This document shows positions 1-12,292 of a DNA stretch of 64,000 bases, one piece after another; within the stretch, counting starts at the first letter, position 1, and the number at the start of each line of letters is the position of its first letter. The notes under the pieces are model-generated. The model did not search any database. It saw nothing but the letters and a program-made list of their open reading frames with translations, and was not told the DNA's origin. The position numbers and the translations under genes are program-made. Source of the stretch: Warburgia ugandensis (taxonomy: Eukaryota > Streptophyta > Magnoliopsida > Canellales > Canellaceae); assembly GCA_035236585.1 (NCBI GenBank), contig CP141139.1, positions 54,257,217 through 54,321,216 of the forward strand, given 5' to 3'.

Positions 1-3000
1 AACCCATATTCTGAGACTTACAACACTAGATAGACAAGGCATCCCAATTTTTTCTAGTCAAAGAATAATCACCAAGGGGAACCACTAATGAACCCCCTAC
101 TCAAAATTTTCCTCCTAGGACTACAGTTCCTCAACAACCACCCAGCTTTCAACAACCTCAGCAACTAAAGAAACCATCTTTTGAGGATAGAATTGAGAGC
201 ATGTTTGCAAAATAGAATGAAAAAACAAAAACGTCTCTGCACCAATTTCAGAATATTAGTTCTTAAGCCCTAACCAAATTAGATATGTAGGTGAGCCAAT
301 TGTCAACTAAACTACATCATGGAGGAAAGGGTTAGTTCACTAGTCAAACCATACCCAACCCTAAGGGTCAATTTGAGATAGGGTCAAGTTATCAAAACCT
401 TAACCCTCATCAGCATGCCATATTTATAACCACCCTTAGGAATGGTCATGAGATTGATAACAAAGTAGGGTAGGATAAGGAAAATGCAAAGGAGAAAGAG
501 GCAACTAAAATAGAGGAGAAAGGGAAGAAATAGAAAAACCATATAGAACTTATAGTGGAGGTACCCTATGTGCCTAAAGCCCCTTTTCCTTAGTTACTAA
601 ATAAAGCTAGGAAGGGAACAAAATTCCATAAGGTAATGGAGGTATTTAAACATGTACAAATCAACATACCATTGCTCAATGCAATTAAAGACATCCCTGT
701 CTATTCCAAGTTCTTAAAAGAGCTATGCATAAGAAAAAGAAAGCTAAATGTACAAAAAGAAGCTTTCCTCACCGAATTGGTAAGCTCTTTGATTTAACAT
801 AAGACCCTACCAAAGTTTATAGACCTAGGATGTCCTACAATTACTTGCATCATTGGAGATCATGTCATAAATATGACACTTCTTGACTTAGGGGTTAGTG
901 TTAACTTGTTGCCATACTTTATCTATGAGCAACTAAACATAATGAGTTAAAACCAACCACTACCATGCTGCAATTATCTAATAGATCAATCAAAATGCCT
1001 CATCATTTGGTTGAAGAACTGTTGATACAGGGAGAAAAGTTTTCTTATCCTGTTAATTTCATTATACTAGATACTTAGCTTGTATCTAATCACGATAGTC
1101 TGATTTCAGTCATCCTTAGACCTCCATTCTTAGCGATATCCAATACCACTATTAACTGTAGGAATGGTGTAATGAAACTTTCGTTCATCAACATGAAGGT
1201 TAAGCTTAATATCTTTAATTATAAGCAACAACATTTAGACCTCTATGATTCATGTGATGTCAACTTGATCAAGTGTCTAGTTAATGAGATTCATCCACCA
1301 TTGTCCATCTTTGACCCACTAGAGGCTTATCTCATGCATTTTAAAGGAGAATTTGATATAGACAAGTCTATTGAGGAGGCAAATAATCTTTTAGATGTTG
1401 CACCAATCATGGATACCTCCAAGTGGGGTCCTTATGTGAAACCACTCCCACCTTCTAAATCTATCCCCATATCCTCAATAAAGCAACCACCATCTTTGGA
1501 CATAAAACCCTTCCCTGACAACTTGAAATATTCATACTTAGGCCTAGATGAGACCTTGCCTATAATAATAACATCATATTTAGATTATGAATATGAGTGT
1601 AAGCTTTTAAATGTTCTTAAGGAATATAAAACTGCTCTAGGGTGGACGATAGCTTACATAAAAGGGATTAGTCCAGCCATATGCATGCATAGCATACATT
1701 CAGAAGAAAATGCAAAACCTTCTAGGAAAACCTAAAGATGACTAGACCCCCACATGAAGGATATGATTAGAGATTAAGCTTTTAGATGTTGGTGTCATAT
1801 AGCCTATATCTGACAGTACTTAGTTCAGCCCTGTTTAGGTTGTACTTAAGAAATTTGAGGTCACGGTAGTAAAAAATGGGAATAAGTTAGTACCCACCTG
1901 CATGACCATTGGGTGGAGTGTTTGTATTGACCATCACAAGTTGAATGTGGTCATGAGGAAAGATCATTTCCCCTACCCTTCATTGACCAAATGTTAGAGA
2001 GGTTGGCCAGACATAGCTATTACTATTTTCTAGATGGAGATTCTATTACAACTAGATTCCTATAATACCAGAGGATTAGGAGAAGACCACCTTCACCTAC
2101 CACCCTTTTGGAACCTTCACCTATCGACGTATGCCTTTTGGGCTTTGTAATGCTCTAGCTACATTTCAAAGGTGTATGTTGAGCATTCTCTCCAACATGG
2201 TAGAAAGGTTTCTTGAGGTGTTTATGGATGACTTCACAATATTGGGTCATCATTTGATGAGTGCTTGTAGCACTTAATGTTAGTTCTTGCAAGGTGTTAG
2301 GAGAAAAGTCTTGTTATAAACTGGGAAAAATGTCATTTTATTGTACAAAGCGGAATAGTTTTAGGCCACACAATGTCACTCAATGGAATAGAAGTTGATA
2401 AGGCAAAAGTGGATTTGATAACCAACCTTCTCCACTAAGGACGGTGAAAGCAATTTGCTCCTTTTTAGGACATGCTGGCTTTTACAAAAGATTCGTCAAG
2501 GATTTTAGCAAAATTGCCAAGCCCATGTGTAATTTACTTATGAAGGAGGCCATTTTTTTACTTTAATGGAGAATATAAGAAAGAATTTGAGCTACTCAAG
2601 GCTGAGTTGACTTCTGTACCTATTATTCGACCACTAGATTAGAATGCACCATTTGAGATAATGTGTGATGCATCAGATTATGCCATTGGAGCTGTTTTGG
2701 GCAGCGCATTGATAAACTTTCCCATGTAATATATTACACTAGTAAAACACTAAATGTTGTGCAACTCAATTACTCAAACACTGAGAAAGAGTTATTAGCT
2801 ATAGTGTTTGCCTTGGATAAATTTAGATCTTACTTGTTAGGGTCTAAAGTTATAGTATATTGGGATCATGCGGCCTTAAAGTATGTCCTTTTTAAAAAGG
2901 ATGCAAAACCTAAGTTGATCCATTGGATACCACTGCCACAAGAGTTTGACTTAAAAATTTGGGACAAGAAAGATTTTGAAAATGTAGCAGCAGATCACTT

Positions 3001-4379
3001 ATCCAAATTAGTAGTGGAACACACTAATGATAATGGGCCTATAACTGAATCATTCATAGATGAACAATTATTGCATATTTCCTAGTTACCATGGTATGGT
3101 AATATCGTTAATTATCTTGTTATAAGACAAATGCCTAATCATTGTACCAAACAAGATAAAAATATATTTTTAAACGAAGTTCGATATTTTACTTGGGACG
3201 GATCTCACTTATTCAAGTACTATCCTGAAGAGGTAATTAGGAGATGCATACCAGATAGTGAACATAATTAAATCATCCCCTTTTGGAATGATCTTGCATG
3301 TGGGGGTCATTCCAGCTCTAGAAAGACCGCTGCAAAAATTTTACAGTCTGGATTTTATTGGCCTACCATATATAAGGATGCACATGCTTACTGCCAAGCA
3401 TGTGTATGGTGTCAAAGCATAGAAAGTTTAGGAGAGAGACACATGATGCCCTTAAACCTAATCCTTGTCATAAAACCTTTTGATGTTTGGGGCATAGATT
3501 TTATGGAACCCTTTCCTAATTCTTTTGAAAATTTATACATCTTAGTGGAGTGGACTCCTTGTCAAAGTGAGTGGAGGCTATACCCTACAAAACCAATGAT
3601 CACAAGGTTGTGGTAAAATTTTTAAAATAAAATATTTTTGCACAGTTTGGTACTCCAAGAGCCATAATAAGTGATGGAGGAAAACACTTTTGTAATAAAG
3701 TGTTTGAGAATTTAATGAAAAAGTATGGTTTCAACCATAGGATAGCTACCCCTTACTACCCTCAAACCAGTGGTCATGTAGAGGTATCTAATAGGGAGAT
3801 AAAGTATATTCTAGAAATGATAGTCAATCCAAGTAGGAAAGATTGGTCTATGAGACTTAATGACACTTTGTGAACTTATCATACATCTTATAAAACCCCT
3901 ATAGGAATATCACCCTGTCACTTGGTCTATGGAAAGGCCTGTTACTTACCAGTAGAGTTAGAACACAAAGCATATTGGGCAATCAAAAAGCTCAATTTCG
4001 ACTTATATTCTGTTGGGACCCACTGACAGTTCCAACTCAATGAGTTGGAAGAATTGAGGTTAGACGCATATGATTCTGCACTATTATACAAAGACTAGAT
4101 GAAGGTACACGATTGCTAAATCTTAAGGAAATCTTCACACCTGATCAATAGTTCTTATTCTATAACTCTAGATTGTGTCTATTCCTAGGAAAACTTAGAT
4201 CTAGATGGACTGGACCTTATATAGTATGCACATTCTATCCTCATGGGGCTAATAAGATTGAAAAGGATGGAGAAATGCAAAATATCAATGGTCAAAGTTT
4301 AAAACCTTTCCTAAAAATGCATGATCCTAAAATTGAAGAGACACTTTTGAAGGCACCTCATTATCATGACCCACCTTAG
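1..4379 (+). mobile_element. Athila-type Ty3/gypsy element 1: gag tail and pol (fossil)
   Basis: Decayed internal region of an Athila-type LTR retrotransposon; its 5' part lies left of the window. Parts in order: end of gag (1 to about 540, with the NPYSETY-like wording also seen at 48090); linker and aspartic protease (about 560-1150, DLGVSVNLLPY-like block near 880-915); pre-RT region (1172-1735, with LGLDETLP and KGISPAICMH); reverse transcriptase (about 1740-2560, with RRMPFGLCNA near 2120 and FMDD near 2224); RNase H (about 2640-3060, with [21 protein letters not shown]); integrase (about 3250-4379, ending in [11 protein letters not shown] and [10 protein letters not shown] wording). The order RT, RNase H, integrase and the closing motifs fit the Athila clade. 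It is clearly broken, with numerous disruptions, and is old. Family assignment is from recognised protein wording, not a search. Confidence 0.93.
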
Positions 4380-6113
4380 ACTTTTTCAAGAACTTGTATA
4401 GCATGCCATCATTACACTCATCATTATGTCTATATGAAGTCGTAAAACTTAGTGCCTCCTAAGAGGCAACCTAGATGTTTTTCTTAAATTTACCATCTAC
4501 CACATCCTTCCATTGTCATATAGATCCTATGTTTTCCAACATTGGGGACAATGTTTTATTTAGATTGGGGATGTAGATGCACACAAGGATTTTAAATTTG
4601 CTTGAGTTTTTCCAAAAAAAATAAATTTTTTTAAGGAAGAGTTCCCTTACTTTGATGAGAACTGAATGTTTAAAATTTAGTAATTCCACTATTTTCACTT
4701 ATTAATGGAAGTTAATATGATTAGCTTTGCATATTATCCATATGGTGAAACATTTTATCAAATTTAGTCCTCATGAACCATTTGCGCACATCACACAGTC
4801 GAGACTACTAGAGAGGTATGACTTAGAGACCTTGAGAAAAATTAGTGGAGACATATAACCAACTGAGATTTTGAGAATGTCTTTTTTCAAGAGAGCGACA
4901 AGTAATTCTATAGTTTCTTCAACATATATAAATTAGGGTGATCCTATTATCCTTATTTTGGTTAAACATGAAGAATAAATAGGAGTAATAGCTTTAATTC
5001 TAGAAAATTTATTAAATTTGATATGCTTTAGGAAACCTAGCAAAAGATATAGGTCATCCTTGCTCAACCAATAGATATAAAGCCTACCCAGTATATCATA
5101 CCACTAGTTAGCCCCTTTGAGCCTATTATTAAACCTTTTCTTTCTTAACATCATTTACCTTAACCTAGAACAAGCCAGTAAAATAAATATCCATTACCCA
5201 TTGTCAAAATGAGTAGAGTTAGTAGAAAAAGTTTAAAAAGAGGATAAAAAGTCAAAGAAGTGTCAAAATTAGCTGTCTTTCTTCCAAAGAAGCCCAAAAA
5301 AAAAAATTTGAAAGAGAAAGACAAAAATATGAAAGCGATATTCACTTTAGGTGCAACCCAAAAGACAAGTTGTCCTAGTAGATATTCATTGAAGGCCTCT
5401 ACTCAATTTTGAACCTTTAAAATCCTTATACCCTTCTTTTCTTAACCTATCTTATGCCTACGTTTCATCCTATCGAAACAACTTATGGATCTTAGGTGGA
5501 ACATAGCCTTAAAGAGGAGATGAAAGGAAGGAATTAAATTAAACTACCCCTAATTTTCTTAGTGATAACATCCACTCTTAGGGATCACTTTCCTTTGTTT
5601 CATGAGCATTAAAAAAATTATATAAACCATTAGCTTATCGGATTCGGTCCCATAATGAGAGAAATATGTTTAAACCCTTATCTGGGAGCCCATTTCTGAG
5701 AGTAAACCTATGTGAATTTGAGGTCAAGACATATTTCTAGTGGAATTTAAGCATTTCTAGTTACAAGTCAAGACTTATGTGGCTATGCACACATGAAAAA
5801 TAACTAGAATACATTGTATTTAATATTGTATGATTTATAAATTCTCAATCCTTTCTATTAAGTTGCAAAAAACTAGTTGAGTGCTAATGAATGAATATTC
5901 TCTGAGATAAAATAGGGAAGTTAACCTTAGTGAATTTTGTGGGTATATTCATTGTAAACCCAAAGCATAACTCGTCCACTAGGGGTTCAAGGGCATGTTG
6001 CATATGCTAAATGCAATCATGAGTACCTACAAAAGTGGCACCTTGTATCAGTTTATGAAAAAGGATTTTTCACATGTTTTGCTCAGGATTAGCAAAATGC
6101 TGGTTGGGGGGTG
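4380..6113 (+). other. 3' untranslated part of Athila element 1, with polypurine tract
   Basis: Non-coding stretch between the end of integrase and the 3' LTR. It aligns by eye with 38550-39020 plus 41730-42904, with 51151-51460 plus 52563-53998, and in reverse with 14579-16298, 18818-20580 and 62407-64000. Shared landmarks are a small palindrome at 4538-4555, the block around 4825-4855 (gaccttgagaaaaattagtg) and the G-rich polypurine tract at 6102-6111, directly before the LTR. Some Athila elements carry an envelope-like frame here; I see no support for one. Confidence 0.8.
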
Positions 6114-7088
6114 TGATAAGTGTTTAATTTTGCATAAAAGCCACCCAATTAGTACCCATGTGTTACTACTTATAGCGTTAAATTAAGACTTTTGGACCAA
6201 AATTCATAGCACATGCATTTTTTACCTAATGAAGCAAAAGTTTGTTATTTTGTATGTTCATAAGCTAATCCTAAGTAAGTATGTGATTAATCAATTTTTC
6301 TATGATTTAATTAGGATTTTTCACTTTTGTAGGAACTAAGATGTTGATCCAACGACCAAGATCGATTGGGATGAAATTGAAGATCAAGATCAAAAGATCG
6401 AGTCAAAGCCCCAAATATATCACTTCAACATAAACCAAAGATTGTGATCATCTTATGGACCTACAAGGATAAGATTAAAGTAGGTAAAGATGGCCAAAGT
6501 GGGCCCATGAAGTAAGCCATGTATTTCCATCACCTTGGCATAGAAGCCACTTAAGCCACCTTAGCCATATAAGCCATGAAAGATTGTGACAAGATAAGGA
6601 ATTCAAGCCAAATCATACAAGCCATTCAAGCCATGGGTTTAAGCTAAGAAAACAAGCCAAGGAAGCCTCCTAAGCCAGCCATGAAGCTTTCAAAGTTAGT
6701 CATCTAAGTTAAATGGAAGGTTAGGATGGGAGGAGATTCAAGTGAGTTATCCATGAGATAATTAAAGAAAAATCTATTAAAATAAGAGGGCATGTGGACC
6801 AATGGGATAAGAGCAACCCAATTTTGGTGTTTTTCTCACTTTTCCCCTCTTTTTCTTCAATTTTCACCCTACCACCGTAACAATATTGTTTTCTTTGACC
6901 AAAGCCACGTGATTTTGATCCTCCTTAGTTTCCTAGGAAAAAGGCCTTGTTGCTGGGGAGTTCCACCTAATTCTTATGAATAGGCCAAATTCCTCTCCTC
7001 GAGCAACGTGGGACTGATTCTCAGGATCACCCTAGAGCTCAACAGCCTCAGGCTAACTGCCGTTCTAACCTTCCCACCAGGGCTCCTT

Positions 7089-8819
7089 TGTAATGACCCC
7101 AATTTTGTAATATTAAAATCCCAAGTTAGCAATAAAAAGTTCAGTTTTTGAAGATAAGGGCATTTTAGTCATTTTACTATTCACCTAGACAGACCCTAGA
7201 AATTTGGTCCTAAAAATGATACCATTGGTGCATCTCAAAAAAAGGAATCCAACAAGACCAAAATCACCTAAAACGGAGTTAAAATGAGCAAGTTATGGCC
7301 CTTTCAAGCTCAGGGGCAAAAATGTAATTTTTATAAAAACGAATTTTAGCCTACAAAACACAGGGGCCCGTTTTGATACAGGCACCCTTCATCTTCAACC
7401 TCCTAGAGGTTTCTAGAACAACGGTGATTGAAGGAGAAATCACCTCCATTCTGGAGGTTTCTCCACCGCCATTCAAAGGCGATGAGAGCCACCTCCGGAA
7501 CCCTCTCATAGCTCTATAAATAGAGCTCTTGGGTGCCTCTAATGGCAGCCCAAAAGGTTGACAAAAAACCATTGTGGAGGAGTGACCTAGAGGGGAAATA
7601 AGGAGAAAAACCCAGCAACGAGCCAGGTATGCTCAAGATCCCTCAAAACCCATCTTCACAGTAGTTCTAAGATCAATTTCCCTAGGTTTTTGCATGAAAA
7701 ACCATGCAAAATGGAGCCCTAGAGAGCCACCAAGGACCTAGGGACGTTCCCTGGGCTGCATTGGTTCGACAGGGTCGAACCAAGGTGTCTTGAGGATGCC
7801 CTAGTCCCCTAGACGACGAAACGTTCCAGCCGGAATGTGATGCGTCGATCGCGTCTGAGAAAACCAATGGGCGCGTCTGGGGACGCGCCCGCAAAAGGGA
7901 AAAACGGGGTGAAAAGTCAGCGCGTCTGCAGACGCACCCGCTGAGGCGCACATTGTAGACATGCAGCTCACTAGCAAACTAATTTTTTTCCGTCTTAAGG
8001 AAGCCGGTGCGCATGCAGCTGACGCGCAGCACACTAGCATTCCATATTTTTACCCTTAAGGGCTTATGTATGCGTGACACTAAAAAGCTTATAACTTGAG
8101 ATCTAGAGCTCCGATTGAGGCACCGCAAAAGGCGTTATGTCCATGTCGACGACGCGAACACACCCAAACTATAAAATCCCTAATCAAGGCCCAATAAAAG
8201 GTGAGAATGACCTTAGAATGGGATGGTGGCACGTGACCACTAGACCTTTGGGAAACTGATAATACCAAGGCCCAATTAGGACCTTAGGACACCCATAGGC
8301 ATAGGGATAGACCCCTAATGCCTAAGTAATAAGACCAATTACTCTAAAACCAATAAAAGATGGGCCAAACTAACCTTGCGTCCCCAAACCATGTTCAGGA
8401 GTGTACGAGGACAAAGGGGTTAGCGCAACCTAGTCAGGTAGGTGCTCTATCGCTACTAGATTCTTTTAAAAAAAAACTATGATTGTTTTGAGAATACATG
8501 TTTTAAGTATATGACTTGTTTAGCATGACTTAATTCAGCATGCATGTGATAAATGCTTTATGCATAAATATATATTTGTATTTATTTACAGTTGGACTGT
8601 GTTCTGTTAATGGATAGACCTAGAAAAACACTTATGATTTCTAAAGCTTTTCAAAAACTACCTTAGTTATTGTGAAAGCAAATGACACTCGGGGTTTTCA
8701 AATTGAATTTCAAATAAAAGGTTTTTCCGCTGCACTGCATTATTTTTTTTAATAGGGATCCCGCCTTAGGAATTTAGAATTTTTATTTAAAAATGCATGA
8801 GAAAACCCAGGTCATCACA
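7089..8819 (+). mobile_element. Solo LTR, TGTAATGACC type (copy 1)
   Basis: A 1731-bp unit starts TGTAATGACC and ends GGTCATCACA, so its ends form an inverted repeat as in LTRs. It is flanked by tcctt (7084-7088) and ttctt (8820-8824), a 5-bp target-site duplication with one C/T difference. No primer site or coding sequence accompanies it, so it is a solo LTR. A second copy lies on the minus strand at 45531-47938; shared blocks include AACGGAGTTAAAATGA, the CTATAAATAG box and GTACGAGGACAA. Copy 1 is about 0.7 kb shorter than copy 2. The shape fits a plant Ty3 (Tekay/Del-like) LTR, but that family call is tentative. Confidence 0.88.
7515..7522 (+). promoter_or_regulatory. TATA box of solo LTR copy 1
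   Basis: TATAAATA sits in the context CTCTATAAATAGAGCTC. The same box is kept in copy 2 on the minus strand (47544-47551), which supports it as the promoter of the LTR. Confidence 0.7.
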
Positions 8820-9717
8820 TTCTTCCACCCTTTGGGAACACACATCCTTGCCTATTGCCACGATGTCAACGTGCGGCTAGCCACCACAATGTGGGGGGAA
8901 CTGAATCTAATACCAATGTAATAGACAGGTGTCCCACAACAATGATATTGTTTGCTTTGGCCGGAGCCATACTATTTTGTTCCTCCCCAGTTTCCTAAGA
9001 AAAAGGCCTCATTGCTAGGAGAGTTCCACCCAACTATTATCAATAGCTCAAATCCCTCTCTCCTGGTGATGTGAGACTAACTCTTAGGATCATCCTGTAG
9101 CTCGACAGCCTTAGGCTAATTGCCATCCTGGCTGCCCATTAGGGCTCCCTAGTATGTCATGTATGTAATGTCCCTAATTTTTAATATGAATTTAAGTAAA
9201 TTTTATATTTAAATCAAGATAAAAAGTGAATATTGGAATCTTTAGTATTTGGAGTTTTTAAAGTAAAAGTTTTATAGACATCAAATCAAGTGTCTAGACA
9301 TCAATAATTGGATTGTACTCGAAAAAATGATTCCAATGACACTAAGTTCACTAAAATCGAAGTTTGGATGAATAAGTTGTAATTTTTCTCACGAAAGGTA
9401 ATTTGGTAATTTTACTAATGTGTCCCACTTGCAGAAATATGGGTTCAACAGTTAAGAGATGTTGAAATTTCATCATTGGTAGTATGCAGTCTTTTTGTCT
9501 AAAATTATGATGTTTAATATAATGAAAACATCATAATTAAAATTAACATAAATAAACTAAAAATAAATAATTTAAAATAATTATAATTAAATGGAGGGTC
9601 CATATTTGATATTGGTACCCATCACTTAATGGAAAACAAAGAACAGACTGTTAGGTCTATTCCCTAACCTAACAAAGCAAAAACCCAACGAAGAAGTGGA
9701 GATGAAGTAAGAAGAAG

Positions 9718-9757
9718 AGGAGAGAGAGAGAGAGGGAGGGGGGGGGGTGGGGGGGAA
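9718..9757 (+). repeat. GA-rich then G-rich simple tract
   Basis: A run of AG dinucleotides passes into two long G runs separated by a single T (about 9733-9756). It lies inside the TGTAATG-type sequence. Confidence 0.9.
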
Positions 9758-10235
9758 GCTCACTGGAAAATCCAGCCATGCCATAGAAGAAAAGAATGGT
9801 TTTTGGGGCTTTCGTGTCACCAAAAAAGATGGAGAGCACCGGCAACAAAGGCTGCTCAGATTTTAGATCCGTTCTACCCACGTTGTTCACCCCAGCATCC
9901 TAATCAAAAGCCCTCTAATAACCTTTTAATTGACCAGGTATTGATGTGGCAATGGAGGGAAATCATCTTCTTTGACGACTTTTAGCTACTGGTTTTGAGT
10001 GAAAAATGATGTGGAGGTTGGTTTCTACAAACCCATATTCATTTGGCCATGATTTATTATAGATGTGTATAGATCTAGGCATTTAGAGGGAATAGAGGAT
10101 GTTTTGTTCATCTCATTAGTAATCTGAACTCTGGTAACATCGTTGAGTTCTGATCATCGATTCGATATTAAAAGTGGTCCATCCAACCACTGCACACACT
10201 TAAAATGGTTAAATTTGACCATTTACAGTGTACCC

Positions 10236-10567
10236 TAGCCATCAAATCATTTATAGAAGGTAGATCTGACCACACTTAATGAGTTTTGGTCATACGTTCG
10301 TCTATAAAAGATAGATTTGAACCCTAATCCATGGTTAAGCATTAACCCTTTATTGATTTCCCCACCTGTTGCGATGATTAGTAACTAATTAGACTTGTAG
10401 CCACTCCATAAATGCCTTGATCATTGATCCATACCTTACAAAGATTGATTTGATAATATCCATTGATTGATAGCCATCAAATCATTGGTAAAAGATGAAT
10501 TCAACTATTTTGAATGAATACTAGCCCTCCAATCATCCGCACAAGATAGATCTGACCACATTTAAAG
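10236..10567 (+). repeat. Dispersed repeat of about 45 bp, three copies
   Basis: Units begin TAGCCATCAAATCAT or TAGCCCTCCAATCAT at 10236, 10471 and 10522. The first and third also share GATAGATCTGACCACA-like wording. They are imperfect copies inside the TGTAATG-type sequence. Confidence 0.6.
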
Positions 10568-10909
10568 GTCGGTAGTCCATGAACCACAAAGCTAAGCATC
10601 CATAAGTAAGATCAAATGGTTGACTTATGGTCAAGAATATTGATGTGCAAATCCAACTACCCAATTTTGCAAATCAATGATTTTAGATAGTTATATGTTG
10701 ATAAATTCGTAAATCAGAAACCAAGAGTATTGATCCCCTAACAAATTTGAGTGTCATAGATTTTGATAAGTTTTAATCCATAAATCTATGATGTTGATAA
10801 GTAATCTATGCTCATGAAAGACATTAATATTATACAAAACATAGAATTAGAAACGCAAATGTGATTTTGTTCAAGATTAGAAAATTGATGTGAAACTTAT
10901 ACATTAAAC

Positions 10910-10935
10910 TATATATATATATATATATATATATA
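10910..10935. repeat. (TA)13 microsatellite
   Basis: Uninterrupted TA dinucleotides. Confidence 0.97.
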
Positions 10936-11869
10936 ACCTGAACTGATACTTATTGATCAACGAATGTATAAGTTGAGTTGTTTATAATGATGCATATCAA
11001 TAATTTCAAATTTGAGATAGTTGATCTAGACCACCAATGGAAAATTAGCTATGAATATCTGAGATTCTAATACCTAATGGATATTTAGTCAATAATCAAC
11101 AATGATATATCTTATTCAATGATACTCTATAATGTGAGTTTCTAACTGAATAATAAGCTTAAGAACTCTAAGATCTTATGAGTGAACATGATAGTAATAT
11201 GGAGTTTAAAACTGGATTGAGTTATGATACTCAGATGTATTCTTTTAGGTGATATTAATTCTAAATTGAGAAAGAAATCAACAATATGAGCTGAAGAGAA
11301 GATGTATTGATAGTTGAAGAAATGCCATAAGAGGTAAGTAATCTGATACTACCAAGTCTCAAATGAACTTCATAACAAGAAAATGTTTTGAGAACTATTT
11401 TCGGTCTAAAATGGTTTGAAATATCATATTAATGATCTGATACATATGTTACTTTTGCATATATGATTTTCATGTGGATTCATGATTTATCATTTTTTTT
11501 TTATCTGACATTTTATAAATGAAATGTGTAGATTGATATATGACATTTTGTTCATGTTGCAACTTAATTCTAAAAGAACCATGAATTTCATAGTTCAACG
11601 TATGAAAATGTTTTGCTTTACTTGTGAGACATGAGAACATCGGGGTTTGCATATGCATGATTTCCCTACTTTAAAAGAATGCTTGAAAATGCATGATTTT
11701 GCACATGGCGTGTAAGTTATATGATAAGATTTTTAGGTATATGAATATGAGTTGAATTGGCTATGGAGCCACACTTTGAAATGAATAATTGAGATACATG
11801 GTTTTGTATAAAGTATGCACACTATCTTATATGCTTTAAGATGCATGATGTGGTTCTTTTGGTGATTAC

Positions 11870-12205
11870 CCATTAGGCAGGCGCTATGAGCAACTATAAG
11901 TCCTAATGGTTATGATTTTATTGACATATTTGGCAGGTGCTATATGAGTGGTCTTCGATCCTAACGGATGAGGTTTTGTGAATACTTAGGTAGGCACTCT
12001 ATGAGCAGCTGTAAGCCTTGATGTTTATGATTTCATCAGTGGTTTAGGTTGGCACTCTATGGGTGGCTGTAAATCCTAATGGATATGGATATGTTGATGC
12101 ACTAGGCATGTGCTCTACGAGCAGCTATAAGTCTTGGTGGATATGGATTTTATTGATATTTTGGGTAGGCACTTTAGGAGTGTCCTAAGTCTCGTATCTC
12201 TCACA
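11870..12205 (+). repeat. Six-unit minisatellite, period about 58 bp
   Basis: The key block GCACTCTATGAGCAGCT or a variant starts at 11881, 11937, 11994, 12052, 12110 and 12169, giving spacings of 56, 57, 58, 58 and 59. Each unit also carries a TAAGTCCTAATGG-like block followed by ATGATTTTATTGA-like sequence. Units are diverged from one another. Confidence 0.85.
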
Positions 12206-12292
12206 AGCTTGCTATGTGTTGTAAGACCTAGAGGAAGGCTTGCTTTGTGCCATAAGTCCTAGAGGCCTGCTGTGTGTTGTAAGTCCTAAGGC
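12206..12292 (+). repeat. Three short tandem units of about 30 bp
   Basis: The block GCTTGCTATGTGTTGTAAG and its variants, each followed by CCTAGAG or CCTAAG, occurs three times directly after the 58-bp minisatellite. Confidence 0.65.

Larger units (their letters stand above)
6868..9159 (-). mobile_element. TRIM-like small LTR element, interrupted by a solo LTR
   Basis: Two direct repeats of about 220-243 bp flank a very short internal part. The right repeat is 8917-9159 and the left is about 6868-7088 continuing to 8827; both share the AATATTGTTT start and GACAGCCTTAGGCTAA-like and AGGGCTCC wording. On the minus strand the right repeat ends CTATTACA and is followed by TTGGTATTAGA (8905-8916), close to the TGGTATCAGA primer site pairing with initiator tRNA-Met. 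The internal part (8828-8916) is under 100 bp, with no coding capacity. This layout (short LTRs, Met primer site, tiny interior) is that of a TRIM. The outer 15-20 bp of the left copy are diverged or lost. The left copy is split by the 7089-8819 insertion. Confidence 0.75.

Noticed and set aside
4380-6113. Envelope-like gene between pol and the 3' LTR
   Set aside because: Some Athila elements have one, but no long frame, signal peptide or transmembrane pattern is supported here or in the homologous parts of D, E or H.
7740-8160. CpG island of a host gene promoter
   Set aside because: The GC-rich tract lies inside a bounded solo LTR with target-site duplication, and its relative at 46900-47340 is inside another copy, so it belongs to the transposon.
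8917-9159. Cassandra-type TRIM with a 5S rRNA-like LTR
   Set aside because: I looked on both strands for the 5S internal promoter wording and did not find it.
11870-12292. CRISPR-like array
   Set aside because: The spacers are themselves similar between units, the period is about 58 bp throughout, and the context is a plant LTR. It is a minisatellite.
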